Source of the DNA: Solanum dulcamara
Lineage: Eukaryota; Streptophyta; Magnoliopsida; Solanales; Solanaceae
Length of the DNA stretch: 64,000 nucleotides
Direction: 5' to 3'
Assembly: GCF_947179165.1 (NCBI RefSeq)
Contig: NC_077243.1
Coordinates: 52,194,001-52,258,000, forward strand
The translations under genes were made by a program, and so were the position numbers. The notes under the pieces are model-generated. The model saw nothing but the letters and a program-made list of their open reading frames with translations. It ran no database searches and was not told the DNA's origin. Shown piece by piece: positions 46,460 through 57,081 of the stretch (positions within the stretch are counted from its first letter, which is position 1; every line of letters starts with the position of its first letter).

Positions 46460-47524
46460 CTATTGGGATGCCTCTTGATTCAGACCTTTTTCCATCTTGA
46501 CTCTTGATTTTTGGATCGTCTTCATATTCAAGTTTTCTATTTTATGTATGAACTAGAAAACTATTTTTAATATGGTTCTTAGTTCTCTTTATTATTGGAT
46601 TTTGACCGTACTTTATACATGGCTACGGTCCTTATTGATACTTTATTATATTTGGTAAGACGCATGATGTACATATTGGGCGAAACTTGTTATTTAGTCT
46701 CTTGTAAAAATAGTTGTATGAGTTTTTGACACTTAAACCTTTAAATATCAAACTTGATACTCTTGATATATATTGTTGACTTGATTGACATATTTTATTT
46801 CAATTGTTCTTCCCATGACTTGAGAAATTTAATTGAAAAATCTAAACATTTCAAATTTATAATATTTACACCACTAAGCTTTATGCTTAGCGATAGTTGT
46901 TTCTATCGTAGAAAATATTTGAGGAAATGGTTGAAGCTAGCCTTTGGAGTTAGATTTTTTGGAGCTTTAAGGAAGATCACATTTGCATATAGGCATCTAT
47001 ATTTTGTAGTAGTCTTGGGACATGTATATAATCCATGGGGTGTACAATTATATGTATTTTTGAAGGCTAGTTTGATCAAGATATTATGGTTTGTAACTTA
47101 AATTTGGTGACATGTTTTGTTATTTTGGGGTGTGTCCACCGAATTCTTCTAATGTACTAAAGTTACTGTTGATTTGGAATGTTTGTATGAAGAAAAAACT
47201 AGTTAATTTTGGTACTCGTAAGTTGGTAATATTTTATAGTGTGGGTTCTAGTGGTATGGAATGATGCATGTAAATATCATGGGGTATTTTCTTAAATTAT
47301 TTTGAAAAGTTGTTCCTCCATAAATTAGAATACTTGTTTGGTTAAATTGAAATCAAATAAACTTTTAAATGGAGAAATTTTATACTTTTAACTATTTTTG
47401 AGTGGGCCTAATTCTATTACTGGATTGTGATTAATATATCTTACTTTAAGCTTCTTATAAACTTTGCAAGTACAATATGACTCTTCTTTTTGAGAAGTAA
47501 TATCCTACGAAGAGGGTCACTACA
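46460..47524 (+). repeat. 5' LTR of element VI, second block
   Basis: Continues the LTR broken at 30220 and ends GGGTCACTACA directly before the primer site. The missing end of the 3' LTR prevents direct alignment; the call rests on the primer site and position. It contains a 115-codon ORF (46754-47101) with hydrophobic and basic stretches but no recognisable domain, most likely chance. Confidence 0.7.
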
Positions 47525-47528
47525 AGTG

Positions 47529-47541
47529 TTGGTATCGGAGC
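47529..47541 (+). other. Primer-binding site of element VI
   Basis: TTGGTATCGGAGC, one transition from the tRNA-iMet complement, 4 bases after the LTR end. Confidence 0.92.
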
Positions 47542-47726
47542 CTAGTTTTGTGGTTCTACGGCTTTTATTGTGAATTTCTTGTATTCTTGTTTCTTTTTTA
47601 GAAGGTATGGGATTATTTTATTTGCTCACTTACATGGTTAATATAACTTTATAGAATGTAGAGTGCATATGAATCACGTACATGTCCCTAATGTAATGTG
47701 ATCTTTCCTTTTGAAAGAATTAAGTT

Positions 47727-48680
47727 ATGGCCTCTTCATCTAATAGACCTATAGAAGCTGCTCGTGAAGGTACGAGTGACTCATATTCCAAACCTCATGC
47801 ACTAGAAGGGGTTGGCGTCTTGGTGAACATTCCTCAGATCAATATGTTCCCAGTACTAGTGGTTATGAAGTGGGAAACCAACTAGGTGTAAGAGCTGGTC
47901 CACATCCTCATATGAGTAGTAGTACTCCGATTATGAATCCTCCTTTTCAATAGATGGCTAACTTTTTCCACCGTATGGTTGAAATAATGCATGATCCCAA
48001 TGGGATAAACTTTGAGAAAATGAGGAAAATTGGTGGAGTTGAGTTTGAAGGTAGTGTTGATCCCATTGATGCTGAACCATGATTGGAGCGTATGGAGAGG
48101 GTGTTTGAGCAGTTGGAATGTTTAGATCCTGCCTAATCCAAGTATGCTATCTCCCTATTATAAAAGGAGGCCTACGATTGGTGGGTAAGTGTTCCTAATG
48201 CAAAAGTAAAACCTCCCATTCTTACTTGGGATGATTTTATTAAATAATTTTGTATGCAGTATGTCCCGCCTGCTTATTATGATGCTAAGAAAAGGAGTTT
48301 CTGAATTTAAGACAATGAGGCATGTTTATTATTGAATATCAACAGAAGTTTCTTAGACTTTCTCATTATGCTGGAGGTATTTTTAATGAGGAAAAATATA
48401 AGTGCAGGAGATTGGAAAAGGGTTTGAATGATTGCATCAGAAAGAATGTGGCAATCCTACAATATTAGAACTTTTGTAAATTAGCTTCTGCTGCTTTTAC
48501 TTCAGAAAGACTTGATCAGGAAGAAGCTAGTAGACATGAAATCAAATTAAGAACACCTAGATCAGATTTTGGAGGTCCATCTAAAAAGGGAAGGTTTGAT
48601 GATTCTAAGGCTGGTAATGTTAACTGGCCAGCTCAACATAAGCTAAACATATTAGATTTTTCTATAACTAGCACTTTGAA
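47727..48680 (+). pseudogene. Gag, element VI (N-terminal and core)
   Basis: An ATG at 47727 opens a Ser/Pro-rich N-terminus (MASSSNRPIEAAREGTSD) that reaches a stop after ~55 codons. The core follows in other frames: KIGGVEFEGSVDPIDAEP-stop-LERMERVFEQL, then KEAYDWWVSV, then WDDFIK-stop-FCMQYVPPAYYDAKK. Later come LEKGLNDCIRKNVAIL and SERLDQEEASRHEIK. This is the Retrotrans_gag fold of plant Ty3/gypsy elements in correct order. At least five stops and one frameshift are visible. Confidence 0.8.
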
Positions 48681-48699
48681 TTATGGCCAAGGAAATACT

Positions 48700-48850
48700 C
48701 ACATTTCTACTTGGCCACAATGTGGAAAGAATCGGTATGATAATTGCAGGAGAGCTTCTAGTGCTTGTTTTAATTATGGGAGCATGTTTTAATATAGGGA
48801 GATTTGATCCTAAAGTGAAGGATTATCCTAATCTTAATAATGTTCTTTCC
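48700..48850 (+). pseudogene. Gag zinc-knuckle region, element VI
   Basis: QCGKNRYDNCRRASSACFNYG in one frame and ACFNIGRFDPKVKDYPN in another together represent the C-x-x-C-G-K-x-H/R-x3-C and CX2CX4HX4C pattern. In the second knuckle the middle Cys, the His and the last Cys are replaced (Ile/Tyr, Pro, Tyr). RNA binding would be lost. Confidence 0.7.
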
Positions 48851-49022
48851 TTGCACATTGAAAGCTCAATTCAGAAGCCTTCTACTTATCCTCCTAAAAT
48901 CAATATAGGTTCATGACCTAAAAACACTCGAGCAGAGGGGACAAGTGGAGTAAATCAAGCTAGTGGGTCAAGAGCTACTGCACGAGCTTATGCTATGAGG
49001 CATATGGATAATCAAGATAGAC

Positions 49023-49290
49023 ATGGTGTGGTTGTTGGTAAATTCCACTTATTTGGCTTGTGTATTTACAATATTTGATCCTAGTTCTACACATTCCTAT
49101 ATTTGTTCATCAATTGTTCTTCCTGAAAAAGTGAAATATGTGAGACTTAATTATGATGTGCTGGTTGAAAGTCCTTTGGGTTACCAAGCTTGTCCCTTCA
49201 TGATTCAAAACCTAGTCTTCCCTGCTAATTTGACTGAATTGCCTTTCAAAGATTTTGATATTGCTATTGGGATAGATTGACTTTATAAAT
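49023..49290 (+). pseudogene. Aspartic protease, element VI
   Basis: An 85-codon open frame. The active-site segment near 49077 is FDPSSTHSYICSS, where relatives have Gly in place of the first Ser after Pro (D-P-G-S). It continues YDVLVESPLGYQACPF, then ANLTELPFKDFDIAIGID, the C-terminal psi-loop. It ends at TGA where relatives have Trp, a typical C-to-T/G-to-A change. Confidence 0.82.
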
Positions 49291-49319
49291 ATCATACAGT
49301 AGTTGATTGTTGGTCAAAG

Positions 49320-50340
49320 CATGTGACTATTAAGAAACCTGCATTTTCTTATATCATTGTACAAGGTGAAAGATCATTGATGTCTAGTATTATTTCTGCG
49401 GCCTTGGTAAGAAAGTTGATTCGTCAAGTTTTTGGTGCATATCTTGCTCACATAGTTGATACACAGTTGGAGAGTCCTCTTATTAAGGAAATGCCTACAG
49501 TGTTTGATTTTCCATAAGTCTTCCCAAAAAATCTTCCTGGAATACCACCAGAAAGAGAAGTTGAATTTTTGATCGAGCTTATTCCCAGATCTACCCCTAT
49601 TTCTATTAATCCTTATAGAATGGCTCCATCAGAATTAAGGGAGTTGAAATCCCAATTATAAGAACTTCTTAAGAAAGATTTTATCTGTCCAAGTGTTTCT
49701 TCTTGGGGAACCACTGTGTTATTTGTAAAGAAAAAAATGGCACTCTTAGACTTTGTATTGACTTTATACAATTAAACAAAATAACAATCAAGAATATATA
49801 TCCACTACCAAGGATTGATGATTTCTTTGACCACTCTTTATGATAAACAGATCCATTTTGCAAGTTCGTTATTACGGGTAGTTCCTACAAAGGATTGGAC
49901 TAATGACGTATACAATACTTGAATTCTCGATGTAGATGCTACATAGGGATGCTAATTTATTCTCAAAGATTAATTTAAGGTCTGGGTATCACCAACTATG
50001 CGGTAGAGAGAAAGATTTCCTAAAACTACTTTTAGAACATAGTATGGTCATTATGAATTTTTAGTGATGCCATTTAGATTGACTAATCCTCCTGCAATAT
50101 TTATAGATCTAACGAATCAATTATTTAAGACTTATATTGATCAATTTATAGTTGTCTTTATAGATGATATTCTAATATATTCCAAGAATAGTGAAGAACA
50201 TGATAAACATCTTCAGATTATTTTGCAAATTTTAAAGGAGAAAGAACTTTATGCTAAACTTTTCAAGTGTGAATTTTAGCTTAATGAAGTGGCTTTTCTA
50301 GGACATGTTGTTTCAACTAAAGGTGTGAAGGTCCTAGTAA
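49320..50340 (+). pseudogene. Reverse transcriptase, element VI
   Basis: Linker frame 49323-49517 (KKPAFSYIIVQGERSLMSS ... EMPTVFDFP-stop) leads into RT fingers ([19 protein letters not shown], then [19 protein letters not shown]) and [16 protein letters not shown] disrupted stretch near 49760-50040 follows, including a short direct duplication of 'PYTTRIDDF'-like sequence. At 50064-50279 the palm reads [20 protein letters not shown], with an intact FIDD at 50157-50168 ([11 protein letters not shown]), then [12 protein letters not shown] and a stop. The catalytic pair is preserved; the fingers are not continuous. Confidence 0.85.
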
Positions 50341-50341
50341 G

Positions 50342-50930
50342 ATGGAAGCTATTTTTGAATGGAAACCTCCCGAAAGTTTAACTGAGGTAAGAAGTTTCTT
50401 GGCCTTCGCAGGATACTATATAGGGTTTGTTAAAGGCTTCTCCATTGTCGCCTCTCCTTTGACTAAGATCTTGAAAAAGAAAGTAAAGTTTACTTGGGAT
50501 GAAAAATGCCAAGAGAGCTTTGAAACTCTCAAATCCTTGTTGACACAAGCTCCTATACTTACTCTACCATTGATGGGGAAAGAGTACGTGATATGTAGTG
50601 ATACTTCTCATCATGGTCTGGGATGTGTTTTAATGCAAGAAGACAAAGTTATTTTGTATGCCTCTCAAAATTTAAAACCACATGAATTGAATTATGCTAC
50701 TCATGATCTAGAACTTGCTTCTATAGTGTTTTCCTTGAAGATATGGTGGCATTCTTTGTATGGAGAAAAATATCATATATTCACTAATCACAAGAGCTTA
50801 AAATACTTGGGCACTCAAAAATAGTTGAACCTAAGAAAACATCGATGTCGTGAACTCATAAAGATTATGATTGCACGATTGACTATCATCCAAGTAAAGC
50901 TAATATGGTTGTAGATGCCCTATGCTGCAA
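50342..50930 (+). pseudogene. RT connection and RNase H, element VI
   Basis: The longest clean frame in pol (160 codons, 50342-50824). RT thumb/connection: [20 protein letters not shown], then [20 protein letters not shown], then [12 protein letters not shown]. RNase [20 protein letters not shown], then [20 protein letters not shown], then [16 protein letters not shown] and a stop. The expected catalytic Asp, Glu and Asp positions can be seen as S-D-T-S, L-E-L and (changed) T-N-H. The C-terminal part is readable to about 50930 in another frame. Confidence 0.88.
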
Positions 50931-51059
50931 ATCCTTCACAAGCCTATCTTTGAGTCCTTTGACTTTTCTTCGAGATATAAGAGCCATGAATGTCTAGTTT
51001 GTACTTGATTTGTATGGTTCAGTTGTTGCTAATTTTCTAGTCAAGACAATATTATGTGA

Positions 51060-51340
51060 ATAGGTGAAAAAAGCACAAAAGTGAGATAAGAAACTCGTAA
51101 AATTGGCCAAAGAAGTTCAAAAAGGGGGAAAATTTGATTTTACACTAAGGGAGGATAGTTTCTTATTTTACCAAAATAGGGTATGCATTCCTAGTGATGA
51201 AAATTTGAGGAGAGAAATCTTGAATGAATCACATACTTTAAAAAGAAAGTATGTGATGTACACGACCATCAAAAACACTATTGGTGGAATCGTACAAAGA
51301 AAGATATTACAGAGTTCATTTTAAAAAGTTTGGCTTGTCA
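51060..51340 (+). pseudogene. Integrase zinc-binding region, element VI
   Basis: The frame 51103-51324 has KFDFTLREDSFLFYQNRVCI, then LRREILNESHTLKRKYVMYT. The first His (ESH) is present, but the second His and both Cys are not in this frame after a shift. The next overlapping frame (51281 onward) resumes with KGRISRPMGLLQPLPMPE, the linker to the core. Confidence 0.78.
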
Positions 51341-51503
51341 ACAAATAAAGGCAGAATATCAAGGCCAATGGGGTTACTACAACCCTTGCCAATGCCAGAA
51401 CTGAAATGGGAGAGAATAACTATGGACTTTGTTTCTAGAATTCCTCACACTCAAAGAAATCATGATGCAATATGGATGATAGTGGATAGACTAACAAATA
51501 GTA
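51341..51503 (+). pseudogene. Integrase core, first part, element VI
   Basis: Reads WERITMDFVSRIPHTQRNHD, then AIWMIVDRLTNS, where the first catalytic Asp (M-D-F) and V-D-R are intact. The frame is interrupted at 51504 by the family C solo LTR and resumes at 55173. Confidence 0.85.
51499..51503. repeat. Probable diverged target-site duplication, left (TAGTA)
   Basis: TAGTA before the solo LTR and GAGTG after it (55168-55172). The uninterrupted integrase should read TAGTG here, so each copy would carry one substitution. Confidence 0.6.
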
Positions 51504-54500
51504 TGTCATGACCCAATTTCTCAAGTCATAATGGCACCTACTATATCCTATCAGTAGGTAGGCCTAACCCATAGCTTGGTCCAGAGACAATGAGCTATCA
51601 CACAGAAGCAAAGAATGTGGAAGATAACAATAATAATCAATATGAGAAATAGAGAGAATCTAGTCAATACAGAAATAAATTTCCAAGACCTAGTATCAGT
51701 CAGTAGTCAAGCTCTTAGTCAAAATAAGAGTACAAGCTTATACAAAACAAGATATCAATACAGACTATCTCAGAAAATAAAATAAAGACTAGTTATATGC
51801 AGAATAGAGGGAGATAGGAACTTCGAATAGAAGGACCTCACCCAGTCTCCAAATCCCAAGAGGTGCTCCGCACGAGATCAAAATCAGCAATGAGAACTCG
51901 TACTATGATCTGCAGGGTACATAAGTGCAGTATGAGTACCAACAACTGACACTCAGTAGGCATAGGCCGACTAATCTCCAAAGATAAAATAAGCATAATA
52001 GGCATGTAAGACAGGAGCATATATCATAATAATCGAGGAACAATAGGAAAGATCAAAATAAGAAATAAGTCAGGGCAGGTAAGAGAGTGAAGGAAGCAGG
52101 TAAGAGAAGTAAAGGATGAACCTGGATGTTCTAGCCCATCAATATATACACGACAAGCCCGTACTAAGGGAGACAACTAGCTAGAACTATACCAGCGGAA
52201 AATAATCACAACAACACGTAAATTCTAATAAGGATACTCTAAAACATAACCTGTATAAAAGAGTCAAATAGGAGAAAAAAAGGGCAGTACCTACCTTCAA
52301 ACAAAACCATCATTCGCATTGCCGTAAATATATAAATAGCCACCAAAAATCTTACCGATCTCCATATGCCAGAAAGGTACATAATCACAAACTAAAACCC
52401 GTACAGTCTCCATAAGACCAACAAGTCCACATCCAATTATATTAGTGAATACCAAAGCATATGAATTAGAGTAATGCAATAAAAATCAATAGTGCCATAG
52501 TACCAGGATATACCTATCCCTCAGTCCCACCAGTAAGGTAGGACCCATGATGTACCTTCCTCTTATTGCTCAGTGGGTAACACGGACAAAGGAATCTATA
52601 GGAGACTCAAGAGTGTCCATATATACCTTCCCATTCTTGATCCAAGACTTTTTTCACTATTAGTGTGACTAGGGATCATCATTATGAACCATCATCAATA
52701 TAAACCAATAGCATAGAAAAGGTCGGCTTTCTCCTCAACCTGGCAAGTAAAAAAGAGAGTATATCCCATATGCCTTTAGTAGTGCCAAGTAGAAAAGGAG
52801 CACATCCTCAGTGCCTCGAAAATATCCATAATCAATTATCAAAAAGATCTAGGTGGTGCGACTACCGTTAAAAGATAAGTATAGTAGTAAAAAGGGCAAC
52901 AACCCCATTTCCTAGAAAAATGATGGTAAAACCAATGCATACGCAAGATCGTACCACAAAACACGTGTATATGAGCAACCAATGCAATGCATGTCATCAC
53001 CAAAATCCGGACAACTCAAGCAAATAGCAACACTATATACACAGTAAGTACGTTACTCTCAAAGTATAGAAGCTAACCTAGAATCCAGCTAATCCTCCGT
53101 CAAGGCCTCAGGCCCAAAATACTCCAACCATCTCACAACAATAGCATAAAAATTTATATCTCTACTCATGCAATGAAAGGAATTGTAGAGATACAAAAGA
53201 CAAATGAGTAACTTAAGAACCTTAATATCTACCTAAAGATAACATTCAAGGGACCAAACTACCACTAACTCCATCCTATGGCAATAACATGTATCGAAGG
53301 ATCCAAGGTCTAATCATAAGGTAAGGATCTCATCACAATCATAGGCCTAAGCAGGGCTGAAACTCACAAGTCCCACACAACCTCACGGTGCCCGCTCTAG
53401 CTAAGGGTACGAGATCCAAAGAGATACTCATCGGAGGTAACTATACTAAATAAAATCACCAAAACTCACCCAAAAGATGTTAACATACCAGGATATATAA
53501 AGCATCAACTTTCAACTAAAGAGAGGCTAACAACATTAGACTAAGGAAAACGCTATGAATTTTCAACCAAAACTTAGGCCCTCACATTAAAAAGCTAGCC
53601 TAAGGTTTATATGGGAATCAAAAAAAAGGAATAAGGAAAGGATATCCTAAACCTGCCACATACAATCCTAATTCACATGCAACATATGCTAAATAATATC
53701 TCATGAAGCACAATCTAAAACAAGTAGACCGTAGCCTACCTCGAAGCCGAGAACGCAAGCTCCAAAGTCCATGAATATGAAGCTTTTCTTCCAGAACCAC
53801 CTTCAATTTGCCTCTACGCTATCAAAATATTGATCACCTCATTAATACAAATATTTTTAAATAAAAATCCCATTTTTGAGAAGGACCCAAAATTGGGTCT
53901 AAAATGGGATTATGGGACCTACAATAAGAATCCCTAAATTGACTCTATGATAAGGTCCTAAGTAGGTCCAGGAACTCGTGGCCCAAAAATGAGTGGAAAC
54001 CAAGCTTAAAATCAAGCTAAAATAGTTCAAGACTAAAAATCACCATGAAAGCCCTAAAATAAAGCTTGGCAGCCTCTATGGAGCAGAAATTACTTTCGTA
54101 CAATGCTTCTTGCACTTCCCCAAACACTCCAACATATATCCACGAGCTTCCCAAATATGCTGAGCTTCGAATCATCCAAAATAGAGTTCTAGAACTCAAG
54201 TTACGGGGTTTTAAAGTTTGGAGAAGAAGACCAAAAATAGGTTTGGTCTATTTAAAAGAACCACCAGACTGTTCATCGCAATCATGGAGCTCAAAGCTCA
54301 TAATCGCAGCCCATGCGCGAAAGGCCTATCACTATCATGGTGGGTCACTTTGCGATGGCGAAGGATCAATTGGCCAGACCCTCATGAACACGGAGGGAGC
54401 CTAGTGATCGTGTAGGCCAAGCCAACCAAGCATTGCGAATGCAACCTCCAAGGCTCATGCTCGCAAAGGCAGTTTTTCCTTGCACTAGCAACTGCTGTGA

Positions 54501-55167
54501 TACCTTTTTTTGGCAAAGTCAAAAATCTTAGACAGGGTACTCGGAATTTGTTCAAAATCGCATGCACATAAATAGAATATACTTTTGCATAAAATTTGAT
54601 TTTTCAAAATCAATGATGTAGTCAAAATTTCCATCTGAGGTCATCTTAATAAAGAATGGATCCCACAACCAAGAGCCATTTTTGCTAATTCTACAAGGAG
54701 GCTTAGAATGAGACCACAAGCTTTGAGAACTACACGGAAGGTCATTTTAGAACAAAATTGATATTCCAGAACTAACCACGCTGAAGGAATTTCAATTTGA
54801 AACCAATAATGTTGACAAAAGTCAATCTTATCCAAAATTTAAAAGCTGAAGCGCTAAATCGCCCCAAAGTCACATCAAAAGCTTCAATACTCATGCCGAC
54901 TGAGCTACTAGCCTAATTTTGCTATTTTGGAGTTAATAGAACCATCAAAATTCTATTCTGAGGTTGTCTTCATAGAGTTTTGACCGAAGTCAATCGTTCA
55001 AACTCTAAAAGCTCTAAAATATGGGAACGGGCATAAAATCTAAACGAACGATAAGGCAACTGAACTATATGTGCTAGCAAGTCAAAAATGACTTGGGGTC
55101 ACTAAAGAAAAGCTCTAAATTCTTATAAGATCAGAAAGAGATAAAAATGACATGGAGTGTCATTATA
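51504..55167 (-). mobile_element. Solo LTR, family C (3.66 kb), in integrase of element VI
   Basis: It starts TGTCATGACCCAATTTC, as the LTR of element IV does, and ends CATTATA (CATTACA with one transition). The ~1.43 kb at its right aligns with 20460-21889. No gag/pol and no primer site lie inside. It carries two W-box pairs, at 54812-54825 and 54980-54993, and a GC-rich repeat island (54305-54460). As the most complete family C LTR in the window it is the reference for the deletions in element IV. Short ORFs inside (51838-54835) look accidental. Confidence 0.85.
54812..54993. promoter_or_regulatory. Two W-box pairs spaced 168 bp (solo LTR C)
   Basis: TTGACAAAAGTCAA at 54812-54825 ends exactly 342 bp before the LTR edge at 55167; TTGACCGAAGTCAA is at 54980-54993. 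The flanks of both copies are similar (TAG...AAA/TTT...GGAGTTAA...AATT), so the module is duplicated. Confidence 0.65.
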
Positions 55168-55172
55168 GAGTG

Positions 55173-55980
55173 CTCACTTCTTAGCAGTCAAGATGGATTA
55201 CCCACTTGAGTGTTTAGCTGAATTGTATATTAATGAGATTGTAAGACTGCATATGATCCTTGTTTCTATTGTATCTAACTGATACCCAAGGTTTGCATCT
55301 AGATTTTTGGGTAGCTTGCAGGAAGCCTTGGGTGTTAAGTTGGAGTTTAGCACTTCGTTCCATCCCCATACAGACTGATAATTATTTTGAAGATATGCTT
55401 CAAGCTTGCATTATTAAGTTTGAGGGAAGTTGGGACAAATACTTGGTTTTGATAGAGTTTCCTTACAGTAATAGCTACCAATCGAATATGGGAACGCCTC
55501 CTTATGAAGCCTTATATGGAAGAAAATGGCGGACCCCTCTTTGTTGGAGTGAAGTAGATGATAGGAAACTTATTGGTCCATAAATTGTGCAACAAATAGA
55601 AGATAAGGTAAAAGTGATCAAGGATCATCTAAAGATTTCTTCAGATAGACAAAAGCCATGCATTAATCTTAAAAGGCATGATATTGAGCATAAAGTTCGA
55701 TAAAGTACTCTTAAACTTGTCTCCATGGAAAATATTATGAGATTTGGTAAAAAGGAAAAAAACTTAATCCTTGATTTATCATACCTTATGAGATACTTAA
55801 AAGAGTGGAACTAGTTGCATATAAACTAGCTTTGTCACCTGAGTTGGACAAGATCAACAATGTTTTCCCTATTTTTATGCTCAGAAGATATCGTTCTGAT
55901 CCATCTCATGTCCTTCCAATCGAATCTATTGAGGTTAATCCTGGCTTGACTATAATAAAGAACATATCCTGATTCAAGCT
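55173..55980 (+). pseudogene. Integrase core (second part) and C-terminus, element VI
   Basis: Resumes from the target duplication with the AHFLAVKMDYPLECLAELYI reading. The 107-codon frame 55260-55583 carries FEDMLQACIIKFEGSWDKYL, then IEFPYSNSYQSNMGTPPYEA, then LYGRKWRTPLCWSEVDDRKL. The catalytic Glu region (F-E-D-M) is present. The central Asp segment (normally ISD-type) is SN-stop in its frame and the DGQ motif has a stop after D. The tail to about 55980 (DRQKP, then VSMENIMRFGKKEK...) is the SH3-like part. Confidence 0.83.
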
Positions 55981-56158
55981 TGTGAAAAAAACAACAAAGA
56001 AACAAGAGAATCCCCTTAGTAAAGGTAATTTGGAGGAATCATTCTGGAAAATAAGCCACCTGGGAGTGAGTAGAAGACATAAGGACCCAATAACCACACT
56101 TGTTCAGGGATTAGCACAAGGTAAATTTTGAGATGAAATTTCATATGGGGGAGGGAGT
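55981..56158 (+). other. 3' untranslated region and polypurine tract, element VI
   Basis: The purine tract ATATGGGGGAGGGAG at 56143-56157 directly precedes the LTR start TGTAATGCCCC. It is among the least decayed control sites in the window. Confidence 0.88.
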
Positions 56159-57081
56159 TGTAATGCCCCTAATTATTTAACCTAATATTCGTATTTCAAG
56201 TGGATATTTTTTATGATAGAATCAACTCCTAATTCACAATTCCTTGACTCGAATTTTATTACGTGAGAAAAACTTTTATTTCTTTAAATACTGATGATAT
56301 TATAAAAGATTGTCTTATGGTAGTTTAGTAAATTACCATGACATTTATATATATATCCTTCTAATAATATTAAGCTAGTTGTGATTTGTTTTTTTAAAAA
56401 AAAATTGGAACCAGTTTTTCCTTTTGGGCAACCTTTGTTATATTATTATTTTAAGGTATATCATACCTTTTCTCAAAGAAAGTCGGTTCTCTTAAGCTAA
56501 GGATCATACATAACTCTCTCACAACCATTAAGTTCACAAAAATCACAAGAAAAGATGATTCCTTAGAGAGAAAAACTGAAGACTCACCATATAATTGGTA
56601 TGTGATCAAATACATTTTAAAACTTTGTAGCCATTAGTAATTTTGGAATATCTTGTTGTGTAGATATTTGTTTTTATTGAATAAATATAATTTGGAAAGC
56701 TAACACATATTCATACAACTCATATGTTTAGGTTGAAATTTAACTTTGATGTTATAGATTCGAAAAAGGGGATGCAATATAGGACAAATTCTGTCCAGAA
56801 TCTTGATTTAGATATCCCCTATGTACTGTTGTTAGTATTTTAAGGATATCTTTTTGTACGAAATATATTTTTTGATAATTCTTTGTTCTTTGCAACCTCA
56901 AAATATAATCTACAACTTTTATGAAGGCTTAAAAGTCTAGTTATTCCATTTACCTATTCAAAATCTAGCTACAACACAAGATAGTTTGACTGTCCAGTTT
57001 TACGATATTGGAAATTTGGTGTGAATTGCACAAACTAAGCTCACTTCTGATATCAATATTGATTTTTTTCACCTACTGAAA
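56159..57081 (+). repeat. 3' LTR of element VI, truncated
   Basis: Aligns with 28916-29880, sharing CCTAATTATTTAA, CTTTGTTAT-TTATTATTTTAAGGTATATCA and GATTCGAAAAAGGGGATGCAATATAGG. It stops near 57081, about 1.4 kb short of a full LTR, where family B LTR sequence begins. Confidence 0.85.

Noticed and set aside
46754..47101. A 115-codon ORF with hydrophobic segments
   Set aside because: Lies in the LTR of element VI just before the primer site, with no domain and no second copy to test conservation.
53400..54600. Several 60-112-codon ORFs (54017-54567), some with fair codon variety
   Set aside because: They overlap on both strands in the GC-rich part of the solo LTR, where stops are rarer by composition.
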